A stretch of 64,000 nucleotides of DNA from Muraenolepis orangiensis. Lineage: Eukaryota; Chordata; Actinopteri; Gadiformes; Muraenolepididae. Where the stretch lies: NCBI GenBank assembly GCA_027704905.1, contig CM051015.1, positions 14,657,192 through 14,721,191 on the forward strand, in the 5' to 3' direction. Both the position numbers and the translations under genes were made by a program. Below, in pieces: positions 12,438-22,477 of the stretch; the stretch's first letter is position 1, and every line of letters starts with the position of its first letter. Under the pieces are notes generated by a model, which saw only the letters and a program-made list of their open reading frames with translations, searched no databases and was not told where the DNA came from.

Positions 12438-12620
12438 TCAACTCCTTACCCCCCCCCCCCCCCCAGCCCCACCCACCATCCCTATCCAGCCCCGCCCACC
12501 GCCCCCCATCCAGGCCCAGCACTGCCAAGACATGACTCTGAAAACTGGGTTATGACAACAGATACTTGGCCCCATCTCCTCGTAGTCCTTCTTGGTGTGG
12601 AAGACCTGGTAGAACTCAGG
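12438..12620 (-). pseudogene. actr3: actr3 (Arp3) last exon, stop lost, isolated
   Basis: Arp3 is an actin-related subunit of the Arp2/3 actin-nucleation complex. After a pyrimidine-rich acceptor (CTCCTCACAG, AG at 12622-12621) the minus strand encodes PEFYQVFHTKKDYEEMG, then SICCHNPVFRVMS. This is the C-terminal end of vertebrate Arp3, which as I recall it ends NPVFGVMS-stop. Here the stop position (12527-12525) is TGG, so the frame runs on through a Gly/Trp-rich tail across a 16-base G run to TGA at 12440-12438. Changes in such a conserved tail (R to C, G to R, stop to W) suggest a decaying copy. No other actr3 exon was seen in the window. Arp3b is an alternative identity. Confidence 0.75.
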
Positions 12621-12655
12621 CTGTGAGGAGAGAGGAGAGAGGAGAGAGGAGAGAG
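12621..12655. repeat. GAGAGGA purine repeat at the actr3 acceptor
   Basis: (GAGAGGA)n on plus, so a CT-rich tract directly upstream of the minus-strand acceptor of the actr3-like exon. Confidence 0.85.
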
Positions 12656-12872
12656 GTGTGGTTAGCCCCTTAACTTCCTGTAAAATTGACTTTGTTGGGA
12701 CGTCCCTACTTCAGATTTCAGAAATCCGACCGTCAAGGACCGATGCACATATGTCCATGTGCGACGTTATTCCCCGACTAATGTCGCGTTTTGCTTGATG
12801 ATGAGTGTTTTGAGTGCACAAGACACAGACACTTGTAGATGTTCAGATGGTCTGCTTGTTTGTTGTCGCCAA

Positions 12873-13247
12873 AGGTACCGCGGACCTGCTGAGGTACCGC
12901 AGACCTGCTGAGGTTTCGCAGACCTGCTGAGGTACCGCAGACCTGCTGAGGTACCGCAGACCTGCTGAGGTACCGCAGACCTGCTGAGGTACCTCAGACC
13001 TGCTGAGGTACCGCAGACCTGCTGAGGTACCTCAGACCTGCTGAGGTACCTCAGACCTGCTGAGGTACAGCAGACCTGCTGAGGTACCTCAGACCTGCTG
13101 AGGTACCGCAGACCTGCTGAGGTACCGCAGACCTGCTGAGGTACCGCAGACCTGCTGAGGTACCGCAGACCTGCTGAGGTACCTCAGACCTGCTGAGGTA
13201 CCTCAGACCTGCTGAGGTACAGCAGACCTGCTGAGGTACCTCAGACC
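12873..13247. repeat. 19-bp minisatellite, about 20 copies, hairpin-forming
   Basis: The unit is AGGTACCGCAGACCTGCTG, with variants ACCTCAG and ACAGCAG. Copies with CTCAG create perfect 10-base arms (GGTACCTCAG / CTGAGGTACC) around the 5-base loop ACCTG. Confidence 0.97.
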
Positions 13248-13909
13248 CTCTGTCTGTCTGTCATCCCGTCCCTGTCTCTATCTCTGTCACACTTTCCCTG
13301 TCTCTCTTTCTGTCACCCCTTCTCTGTCTATCTGTCTGTCTTTGTCTGTCTATCTCTTACCATCTGCTGTGCCATGCACCAGCATTAGTGTCTGTTCCCG
13401 GAACGCTTGAGCATTCTGCAGTGCACTGAATAACTGTGGAATCAGACAGGAATCAGACAAAACAAGGTGATAGCAGATTAATCCACCAAGTGAATCAGAC
13501 AATATATACAATACAATACAATAAAAGAAGAATCATTGACTGTTATTCATATTTAGAGCAGCTGTCTCCTGTTCCTACAAAAAGCCAACAGAGGCACCCT
13601 CAGTTATTTATTCTAATTATTAAAAGTGCCACATGGATAAATAAAGTTTGCATGAAACAAAAAGAAAAATCGAATAATAATGAGCATCCAGTTTAACAAC
13701 GTGTCAAAATTAAATAAATCCTGCTAACTACGGCGGTGTTGGCTTCCATAAAAACACTACATCACCGGTACACTCCATGCTCTCGCCGTGTGGGAAAGTG
13801 GTTTTGCAGCTTTCTCTCTCTGGTGTTTGTCAGCGGTCGGGGCACATGGTCTCCTCATCTCCAACAGGAGCTTCTAGACAACCGCTGACACACCAAAAGC
13901 ACGCCACTA
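13248..13909. other. Low-complexity TCTGTCTG tract, then unique-looking DNA
   Basis: CTGTCTGTCT-type sequence to about 13360; no gene recognised after it. A loose inverted pair GTCAGCGGT / ACCGCTGAC lies near 13830 and 13885. Confidence 0.6.
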
Positions 13910-13951
13910 CGTTTCTCTCTATGCGGTGCAGTAGTACCGCATAGAGAGAAA
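13910..13951. repeat. Perfect inverted repeat, 16-bp arms
   Basis: GTTTCTCTCTATGCGG, then the loop TGCAGTAGTA, then CCGCATAGAGAGAAAC, an exact reverse complement. Confidence 0.95.
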
Positions 13952-14047
13952 CATCAGAAATCTGCCGCTATATAAAAAAAATGTGGCAAAGGTGACATGA
14001 GGGCCCGCATGATGGCTTTTCCGACGCTGGCTCTGACAGCGACAGTG

Positions 14048-14171
14048 CTGTCATGCTATCGTGCGGGGAACTTTTTGTCCTAGGCGATGTAACACCACTA
14101 GCACCTATGAAGCCTTCTGGAACACTAAACAAGATTGACAGCCAGCCAGCGCTTAAAAAATAAAAAGGATA
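14048..14171. repeat. 124-bp segment, source-position copy
   Basis: Identical over all 124 bases to 14716-14839. It begins CTGTCATGCTATCG and ends AATAAAAAGGATA. This copy lies in ordinary sequence just upstream of the 32-bp array. Confidence 0.95.
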
Positions 14172-14324
14172 AAACAGACGTGTTACTTGATATCTGCTGT
14201 CGTCTCACAGCGGTGTGCCAAGGTACCGCTCCGAGAACGCCGATGCTGAACCAACCAGAGAGAGTGATAGATTAGTAGCAGACTTCCTGTGCACAGCTAA
14301 CAGTTAGCCGCCACACCAACCTGG

Positions 14325-14357
14325 GATTCCTGTCACCTGCTGGCAAAATACGACTGT
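14325..14357. repeat. 33-bp flank repeat, left copy
   Basis: GATTCCTGTCACCTGCTGG followed by CAAAATACGACTGT borders the left side of the 32-bp array; it recurs at 15222-15254 with one mismatch. Confidence 0.95.
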
Positions 14358-15214
14358 AGTGTACCAGTACACCACATAGGTCCTCTTATAGTGTACCAGT
14401 ACACCACATAGGTCCTATCATAGTGTACCAGTACACCACATAGGTCCTCTCATAGTGTACCAGTACACCACATAGGTCCTCTCATAGTGTACCAGGACAC
14501 CACATAGGTCCTCTCATAGTGTACCAGGACACCACATAGGTCCTCTCATAGTGTACCAGGACACCACATAGGTCCTCTCATAGTGTACCAGGACACCACA
14601 TAGGTCCTCTCATAGTGTACCAGTACACCACATAGGTCCTCTCATAGTGTACCAGTACACCACATAGGTCCTCTCATAGTGTACCAGGACACCACATAGG
14701 TCCTCTCATAGTGTACTGTCATGCTATCGTGCGGGGAACTTTTTGTCCTAGGCGATGTAACACCACTAGCACCTATGAAGCCTTCTGGAACACTAAACAA
14801 GATTGACAGCCAGCCAGCGCTTAAAAAATAAAAAGGATAGTGTACCAGTACACAACATAGGTCCTCTCATAGTGTACCAGGACACCACATAGGTCCTCTC
14901 ATAGTGTGCCAGTACACCACATAGGTCCTCTCATAGTGTACCAGTACACCACATAGGTCCTCTCATAGTGTACCAGGACACCACATAGGTCCTCTCATAG
15001 TGTACCAGTACACCACATAGGTCCTATCATAGTGTACCAGGACACCACATAGGTCCTCTCATAGTATACCAGGACACCACATAGGTCCTCTCATAGTGTA
15101 CCAGTACACCACATAGGTCCTCTCATAGTGTACCAGTACACCACATAGGTCCTATCATAGTGTACCAGGACACCACATAGGTCCTCTCATAGTGTACCAG
15201 GACACCACATAGGT
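14358..15214. repeat. 32-bp minisatellite, about 23 copies, interrupted
   Basis: The unit is AGTGTACCAGTACACCACAT then AGGTCCTCTCAT, with a common CAGGACACC variant. The array is split by the 124-base copy at 14716-14839 and bounded on both sides by the 33-base flank repeat. Confidence 0.97.
14716..14839. repeat. 124-bp segment copied into the minisatellite
   Basis: Exact copy of 14048-14171 lying inside the 32-bp array. The array word GTGTA occurs on both sides of the insert. Confidence 0.95.
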
Positions 15215-15221
15215 CTGCCCA

Positions 15222-15254
15222 GATTCCTGTCACCTGCTGGCAAAACACGACTGT
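15222..15254. repeat. 33-bp flank repeat, right copy
   Basis: Right border of the 32-bp array; one mismatch to 14325-14357. Confidence 0.95.
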
Positions 15255-15612
15255 TTCACCAGCATCTCGCCCACAAATATGAATGAGACCGAGCGTTCAC
15301 GACCGGTCTAATAATAGTCGTGTTACCATTTTCTCAGGATTCGATTTCTATTCAGAGCGTTTCTAAGAAAGCTTGTCAGCAGACAGGCAATCGAGATGAT
15401 ATGTTGTGTGACATTGGTTTATGTTTACCTCAACCTTCACATCCGATATGAACTGTACGACACTGAAAAGACGACAACGTCAAATCATGTCTTCACGCTA
15501 CAGGAGTAGCAGTTGGTGCTTTTGCTCCATTGCTTTTTGATATGACAAATCAGAATGTTTCAGGAAAGCAAAAAGCTCTCAAATCCCTCAGCTTCAAGGA
15601 ACTTGAACACAC

Positions 15613-15800
<188 letters not shown>

Positions 15801-15805
15801 CGCAA

Positions 15806-15860
15806 GGGGGAATGCTTTCTGAATAGATACATAGGACACAAAACAAACATGGTGCTAAGG
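15806..15860 (+). repeat. 55-bp dispersed repeat beside (GT)n, copy 1
   Basis: Begins GGGGGAATGCTTTCTGAATA and ends ATGGTGCTAAGG. It matches the reverse complement of 35311-35365 at every base, and both copies have a GT microsatellite on the same side. Confidence 0.9.
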
Positions 15861-17965
15861 TGTGTGTGTCATCTTAACATACCCACATACGGTTATCAAG
15901 GACTGGAAGCAACAAGATGATTAAGGATGAATGTCTTGGATCATATGTGTCTTGTTTTCTCTCAGGTCCAGGGGTGCCAACTGTGAGTTTTCAAATGTTT
16001 TCAGTTTTGTAAGTTGGGCTTAGGTGGGAGGTTATTTTGACTACCACTTTGACCCACTGTTGTAATATTGAAACAAAGACATAAGCTGCTCAAAATCAAA
16101 TGTGATGAATGTTTTCCACAATAACTAAATATGTACATGTTCTACACTTTGTAATAATCACAAAAAAAAGATTTGAGGCATTTTACTTACTTGAAGCTGA
16201 CAAATCCAGTTCAATAAAACAAAGAGATGTTGCTTGTTTGAAGATTTAGAAGTTGTGTGAGTTTGTGGCCAGAGGGCAGGACCTACAAACACATTTACTA
16301 CCAAATAGCATTGTGAGGCTGAACAAAAGGACCTTTTGACTATGTAAATGTAGTCTTTAAAAAAAATAAAGTAACGTTGTAAAATTACAATGTGGGGCCT
16401 TACAGGGTTTTAATGCCTTGTGTGAGGCTAGCATCTCATCCAGACTATGACCAATACCTCCCCTTTGTAGCACTTTACGTCCAACACCGCTATCCAATTA
16501 AAGTACGCTAAACAAGCCATCACTAAACGATAACTTAAACTAATAATTTCATCAGCCTGTGATTTTAATAAATGCCTATTCAAGCCTGTTCAACAAAGTG
16601 TGTGTGTGTGTATGTGTGTAAAGTTGTTGAAGAAATCATTTCTAACTGTAACCCATTTCAGGAAAAGCCCACAATGTCACATTGTTGCTTCAAATGACGG
16701 TTGACTAAAATTATTCTTGTGTGTTTTTTGTAATTTCTCCCGACAACAATAAACGATAAACACAGAAAGTCCTTCTGATTAACTGTTACTGATGGTTCTC
16801 TCCTCAGATCAGTAAGCCCTCATAGCCGTCATAAATATCCACTTGGAAGCGTTCCGCATGGCTTTTAATTGAATACATTAAAAGCCTGATTTGGACCTGA
16901 TGACGAGAACTGCCTGCCTGATGAAACATTGACGCACACCTTCTGAACATTACAGCTCTCTTTCTCTAGATTGATTTGTATGGATGGCATGGCCTCCACG
17001 CACGCCAGCTCCTCTGTCTAATAAATCACTGAAGTCCACACACACGCAGCCAGCCAGCGTGAAGCGCTTTCGTCCGGCGGGAGTAAATTGAAATAATAAT
17101 CAACAGTGTCCCTGCTTCTGTTTTTAATAAGGCGCTCGCTGCAACAATCCCGCTGAACATGAAGCGTTTATACACTCCGCTGGCTAATTGCTGTGATTGC
17201 CGGGCTCCTCGTTTGGAGTGAATGAGAGCGTTGATTTGAAAGCGGGCGCATGGCGTGTGACGGATTAGGACGAGCAACCCCTCTGGCATCTGTCACATTG
17301 TTTTGTGTGCGTCGGAGAAAATTTAAGTAAATGGTTGACTAAATTACAAACAGTAAAAAAGAAAAAAACAAGAAAAAAAACAACGTTATCCTAATTTGAT
17401 GGGAATTGCCCATCCATCTCAAATGGTTTCAGTGTTTGTTTATAATTAGTGTCATTATAATTGAAATGAGGGTAATAGGGGAAGGTTTTCAAGGGTTTCT
17501 TCTTTTTGAATTTGGGGAGTGTTTCCTTGCCCTTTTAAGGGCTGAGGGTCAGGTGTGTTAATGTTAACCTTTCGAGACTAGAACTGTGAAATTGACATGC
17601 CTTAACTTGTCATATAAAAATATTAATTCAAATATTATTTATTCAAAATAATAAATTTTAATATTATTTAATTAGTAAGTACTCGACAGTGACTCAGATG
17701 CTATCAGTTAATCATTAAAACAACTAATTACAGTCATGATCCAATGATGATACAAGTCTTGATTTTGTGGGCCTCGCACCGTAGAGAGTCAACCTCGGCC
17801 ACACATGTTGATAACATTTCTATAATTAAATGCCACAGGCGTCTCCATCAACACACACAGCAATTACTCAAAGTTATGTGCTTAAATACATCGTTAATGT
17901 ACACACATTGTATTTATAAACTGAGCCCTCTAATCCACTGCTACTAATTGATTCACACGGTAATG
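15861..17965. other. No gene seen, about 2.1 kb
   Basis: Unique-looking sequence with only a short (TG)n near 16599. I looked here on the minus strand for the next dpp10 exons and found none. Confidence 0.6.

Positions 17966-18012
<47 letters not shown>
17966..18012. repeat. (ATT)n microsatellite
   Basis: Uninterrupted ATT repeat of about 46 bases. Confidence 0.97.
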
Positions 18013-18081
18013 GAGCAATTAAACAGCAGTTAAGACCTTTAACGAGACAGACCTTTACTGCAGCTGCCCATAAGAGAACGA

Positions 18082-18528
18082 GACAGACAGACAGTACATC
18101 ATGCAGACAGACAGACAGTACATCATGCAGACAGACAGTACATCATGCAGACAGACAGTACATCATGCAGACAGACAGTACATCATGCAGACAGACAGTA
18201 CATCATGCAGACAGACAGTACATCATGCAGACAGACAGTACATCATGCAGACAGACAGTACATCATGCAGACAGACAGTACATCATGCAGACAGACAGTG
18301 CATCATGCAGACAGACAGTGCATCATGCAGACAGACAGTGCATCATGCAGACAGACAGTACATCATGCAGACAGACAGTACATCATGCAGACAGACAGTA
18401 CATCATGCAGACAGACAGTACATCATGCAGACAGACAGTACATCATGCAGAGAGACAGTACATCATGCAGACAGACAGTACATCATGCAGACAGACAGTG
18501 CATCATGCAGACAGACAGTACATGCAGA
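18082..18528. repeat. 20-bp minisatellite, about 22 copies
   Basis: The unit is ACAGTACATCATGCAGACAG, with a block of GTGCATC variants at 18298-18345. Three overlapping plus-strand frames are artefacts. The array starts about 38 bases inside the intron after the dpp10 exon at 18566-18687. Confidence 0.97.
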
Positions 18529-18565
18529 GCAGAGGAAGGGAGGGCGGGGTAAGAAATGGACCGAC

Positions 18566-18687
18566 CTTTACAGTGCAGGATGATGTGCTGGTTGGTCGGG
18601 CTGATGTCCGCTTCGAAGTACAGACAGTGGGCTTTGTTGAGCTCACAGGTAAGGCAGCGCCTCGGGAACAGACCCACTGTTTTAACG
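18566..18687 (-). CDS. dpp10: dpp10 exon (beta-propeller, most 3' exon seen)
   Basis: 122 bp. Acceptor TTTTCCAG ends at 18688 and donor AAAG|GTCGGT follows 18566. The frame reads VKTVGLFPRRCLTCELNK and then CLYFEADISPTNQHIILHCK, close to the Cys-rich blade of DPP6/DPP10 with its paired cysteines. It starts with one base completing a codon and ends one base into a Gly codon, so phases 2 and 1. Later exons (rest of the propeller, inactive alpha/beta-hydrolase domain) were not found below it. Confidence 0.88.
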
Positions 18688-18759
18688 CTGGAAAATAAAG
18701 AGAACCCTCACCATTCAGTCACATTATATATTTAAGCATTTAGTTTATTAAATGAAGGG

Positions 18760-19133
18760 CAATTTGCTTCTTTACTGGACATATTGGACACATTACAGTT
18801 ACCGCACTATTCTGCACTATTCTGCACTGTACTGCACTGTATCCATGATGCCGCTACCACTCGATACAGTGCTGCACTACTGTGGCTTTAAAATGCTTTT
18901 TGGACCATCTGCCATATGTATTTATCATCCGTTAGTCACTTAATTGTTATTTTTATTGAGTATAGTGTTGTTTATAGTATAGTATAGTATATAGTAGATT
19001 GGTATAGTTTAGTATAGTTTGGTATAGTTTAGTATAGTATTGTTGTAGAAATTCAGAATGCGGGAGGGAATGGGGATTAAGCATTCCATTGTATTTGTTA
19101 CACATGGACAATAAAGAATCTTGAATCTTGAAT
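18760..19133 (+). mobile_element. LINE 3' UTR/tail fragment
   Basis: Contains ATTGTATTTGTTACACATGG then ACAATAAAGAATCTTGAATCTTGAAT, a typical LINE 3' end with a TTGAATC tail. The same tail word ends the LINE C fragment at 60.77 kb. No coding part remains and the left border is uncertain. It lies in a dpp10 intron, opposite to the gene. GTATAGTTTAGTATAG-type simple repeats occur inside. Confidence 0.6.
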
Positions 19134-19373
19134 ATGATGTTCATGGTATTTGTTCATAAGTTTTGGTTAAACTGCATTATGGTTTCTTAAGCATAGCAAA
19201 AGTCTACTCAATTCAATCAACGATTCAAAGATCATTGAGAACAGTGGCGTGAACACCCCAGTGCAGTACAAACTATGAAGACCTTGTAGTGATAGTAGAC
19301 TCACATTTCATTGACCAGCTACTACTGTTATGACAACAGAGTGAAAGGAGACACACACACACAACAAATCAAC

Positions 19374-19421
19374 TGAACAGCTGACGTCGTCGTGGCGATC
19401 CTTCTGTACCTGAGAAAGTAC
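19374..19421 (-). CDS. dpp10: dpp10 48-bp exon with internal frame switch
   Basis: The acceptor is TTTTCTCAG at 19430-19422. The exon begins G-TAC-TTT-CTC (YFL), as DPP family members do at this point. After CTCAG an extra G shifts the frame. If that G is ignored, the next residues read STEGSPRRRQLFS, the expected family sequence. The expected donor after TTCAG is TT, not GT; the nearest donor is two bases earlier (TTCA|GTTGAT counted with the extra base). Using it gives a 48-base exon that keeps phase with both neighbours but reads the middle in the shifted frame. It follows an intron of only 35 bases. Sequencing error, a silenced exon or a real compensated change are all possible. Confidence 0.6.
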
Positions 19422-19456
19422 CTGAGAAAATACAAACAACGCCGGTCAACACTCAC

Positions 19457-19548
19457 GGGTGGTCATTGTCCTCGTCGTACGCCACGATCTTGGTCACCTC
19501 CCAGTTGCCCGAAGTCAGGTGACGAACCTCGCTCTGGTCTGTTCTGAA
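19457..19548 (-). CDS. dpp10: dpp10 exon (HLTSGNWEV segment)
   Basis: 92 bp. Acceptor CCTCCCAG ends at 19549; donor CC|GTGAGT follows 19457. Translation FRTDQSEVRHLTSGNWEV then TKIVAYDEDNDH is diagnostic for DPP10 rather than DPP6. Starts in phase 0, ends with two bases of a codon. The intron that follows is only 19456-19422, 35 bases, and holds an in-frame TGA if retained. Confidence 0.93.
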
Positions 19549-20299
19549 CTGGGAGGAATGGTAAGAAGTGAGTACGTGAATACATACGTTACTACATACA
19601 TGACCTAGTGTAATAAATTACATGGGTCTGATTATGGAGTTTACCGAAGCTCTCATCAACTTAAAAAAACATGTAATCCTGTATGGACGAACTGCATTGG
19701 CTCCTCTATTTTGTTAAATTATTGATTGTAAATTGAAATGTCCAATTAAATCAATTACATGTAAAGTAAATACTCTGAGGAATTGAATAAGCAAGAGAAA
19801 CAGCAGCAATACTGTTCAACAAAGTTGAATTTAATTAATCTTTGTTTAAATTCCAAGGTGTTATGTTTTAGTTGTAGGGCCCTGGTTTGAGCTTGATGTA
19901 TTTCCTGCGTTTGTCTGTTGATTTTGCTCTGGTTTCTATGGTATTCCAGAGCCGGAGTTGAGTCACTGATTAGCACAAGGTTTCCTCTGCTTTCAGGAGC
20001 CGAAAGAGCTCACCCGGCCGTAACTGTTGAATGGATCAGGAAGCAGCAGCCCATATTAAGCTGAGATAGACTCTGGATTCGTTTTAGTGGGTTGGAGAAC
20101 ATGAATGGACGAAGCTCAATATGTCAGTGCTTTTTCAAGGTTGCGTTGATAAAGGACGTCAATTGCATTAATTCAGCATTGGCTCAACTATGTGCTGTAT
20201 CAATAAAGCTTGGATATTTACCTGTTACATGTATTTATGCTATTTTAATAAAGCTAGAATAGTTACCTGTGTGTGCTGTATCAATCAAGGTCAGATATT
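19549..20299. other. dpp10 intron sequence, nothing else seen
   Basis: Unique-looking intron DNA leading into the 31-bp minisatellite. AATAAAGCT motifs near 20200 and 20250 are not supported as ends of a gene. Confidence 0.6.
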
Positions 20300-21508
20300 C
20301 AGGGTTACATGTTAGGATATTCACATGTAGTATAGTTACCAGGTAGTTTATTTACCTGTGTTATATAAATACAGGTAGTATTGTCACACGTGTTATATAA
20401 ATACGGGACGTATATTTACATGTGTTAAATAAATAGAGGTAGTATAGTTACAGTGTTATATAAATACAGGACATATATTTACCTGTTATGTAAATACAGG
20501 ACATATATTTACCTGTGGTATATAAATACAGGTAGTATATTTACCTGTGCTTTATATTATATGCAGTATAGTTACATGTGCTATATAAATACAGGTAGTA
20601 TAGTTACATGTGCTATATATTACATGTAGTATAGTTACCTGTGCTTTATATTACATGTAGTATAGTTACATGTGCTATATATTACATGTAGTATAGTTAC
20701 CTGTGCTTTATATTACATGTAGTATAGTTACATGTGCTATATATTACATGTAGTATAGTTACCTGTGCTTTATATTACATGTAGTATAGTTACCTGTGCT
20801 ATATATTACAGGTAGTATAGTTACATGTGCTATATAAATACAGGTAGTATAGTTACCTGTGCTATATATTACAGGTAGTATAGTTACCTGTGCTATATAT
20901 TACAGGTAGTATAGTTACATGTGCTATATATTACAGGTAGTATAGTTACCTGTGCTATATATTACAGGTAGTATAGTTACATGTGCTATATATTACAGGT
21001 AGTATAGTTACATGTGATATATATTACAGGTAGTATAGTTACATGTGCTATATATTACTGGTAGTATAGTTACCTGTGCTATATATTACAGGTAGTATAG
21101 TTACATGTGCTATATATTACAGGTAGTATAGTTACATGTGCTATATAAATACAGGTAGTATAGTTACCTGTGCTATATATTACAGGTAGTATAGTTACCT
21201 GTGCTATATATTACAGGTAGTATAGTTACCTGTGCTATATATTACAGGTAGTATAGTTACCTGTGCTATATATTACAGGTAGTATAGTTACCTGTGCTAT
21301 ATATTACAGGTAGTATAGTTACCTGTGCTATATATTACAGGTAGTATAGTTACCTGTGCTATATATTACAGGTAGTATAGTTACCTGTGCTATATATTAC
21401 AGGTAGTATAGTTACCTGTGCTATATATTACAGGTAGTATAGTTACCTGTGCTATATATTACAGGTAGTATAGTTACCTGTGCTATATATTACAGGTAGT
21501 ATAGTTAC
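20300..21508. repeat. 31-bp minisatellite carrying a splice-donor sequence
   Basis: The plus-strand unit is TACAGGTAGTATAGTTACCT then GTGCTATATAT, roughly 38 copies, regular from about 20580 and degenerate before it. On the minus (gene) strand each unit reads GCACAG|GTAACTATACTACC. About 19 units match the true donor of the dpp10 exon ending at 21509; most others have ACAT in place of ACAG. The array begins at the exon end itself, so the real donor is its first unit. Confidence 0.97.
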
Positions 21509-21616
21509 CTGTGTGGTGAACATGGCGATGTGGTGGAACTCTCCTCTTCCTCCCTGCTTGACAGGAACGGTGAGGAAGAAGCGGCTGGCGTCTCTGGAGA
21601 ACACAGGTTCCTGGTT
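21509..21616 (-). CDS. dpp10: dpp10 exon (VKQGGRGEFHH segment)
   Basis: 108 bp, 36 codons, phase 0 to 0. Acceptor TCCTCTGCAG ends at 21617; donor CACACAG|GTAACTATA. Reads NQEPVFSRDASRFFLTVPV then KQGGRGEFHHIAMFTTQ, a close DPP10 match in the beta-propeller. The donor is shared with the adjacent minisatellite unit. Confidence 0.95.
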
Positions 21617-22441
21617 CTGCAGAGGACCGGAGAATATTCATCACAGACACGTATGATAATATGGAAAATATTGAGAAAAGCCATAGTGTATGACATGTAA
21701 TAACACCATGGTCTTTAATGGACATAGTTAAGGTGTCTCTTGTTGCCCAGAGCTCACATCACTTAAAGACGTCTGTTTGGTTCTATTACGTCTACAGTAC
21801 AAGGGTGATGTGAGTGCTTTCATCTGATACACGGTTCTTGTTCTGATTCTTCTTGGCATTCCTTATGCTCCTACGAGCTGAGAGTGATGCAGGCGTCTCT
21901 GGGTCAACGGTACATCACTTCCAACATTGAAATTCTTCCGGCAGCGCGACTTACAGCTCACGGTGCAGAGAACAGGGCTGTATTCAGGTGAGCCTTAACT
22001 TCAACAAAAAGCAATTATTATTTTTTCTGTGAAAGAGGAAGAAAGCCAGCCGGCCGCACAAGGAGGGAGGGATGTGCTCTTCAGCGAATGGCTGAGTCTC
22101 TGTTTTTTATACATTCTGTGGGTGTTTAAACAGGATGGGCAGGGAGATGTGGATGGGATTTTTAACATATTTTAATTTAATTGAAATAGGGAGGATTCTT
22201 CTGCTTGGGCACGTTGGTGAGAGAAGTTATTTCACCGCCTTGTGAAATTTGCAACAAAAAAAGGATGATGATTAAAAAAGACTATTTGTACTTCAGGGGA
22301 TCAGCAGATGAAACTTGCCACAACCATGGCTTTATCTTTAGTTCTATATATTAAAATCTGAGATAGCAAAGGTGAAGGTATATTCTGCATTGGTATCTCT
22401 GGTAAGAGAATATGTGTGGCAGTGAAGATAACTAATTTCAC
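21617..22441. other. dpp10 intron, nothing else seen
   Basis: No repeat or element recognised. Confidence 0.6.
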
Positions 22442-22477
22442 CTGCTTGGAAAGCCAGAGCTCAGAAGTCTCTTGTCT
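22442..22477 (-). CDS. dpp10: dpp10 36-bp micro-exon
   Basis: 36 bp, 12 codons, phase 0 to 0. An acceptor with a run of about 17 T then CAG ends at 22478; donor AAGCAG|GTGAAATT. Encodes RQETSELWLSKQ, matching the short exon before the EPVFSRD exon in DPP10, one residue shorter than the mammalian form as I recall it. Confidence 0.88.

Noticed and set aside
14358..15214. CRISPR-like array
   Set aside because: Units are contiguous tandem copies without unique spacers, in a vertebrate genome; the same applies to the other minisatellites.
18101..18698. Three overlapping 135-177 codon frames
   Set aside because: All come from the 20-bp minisatellite read in three frames.
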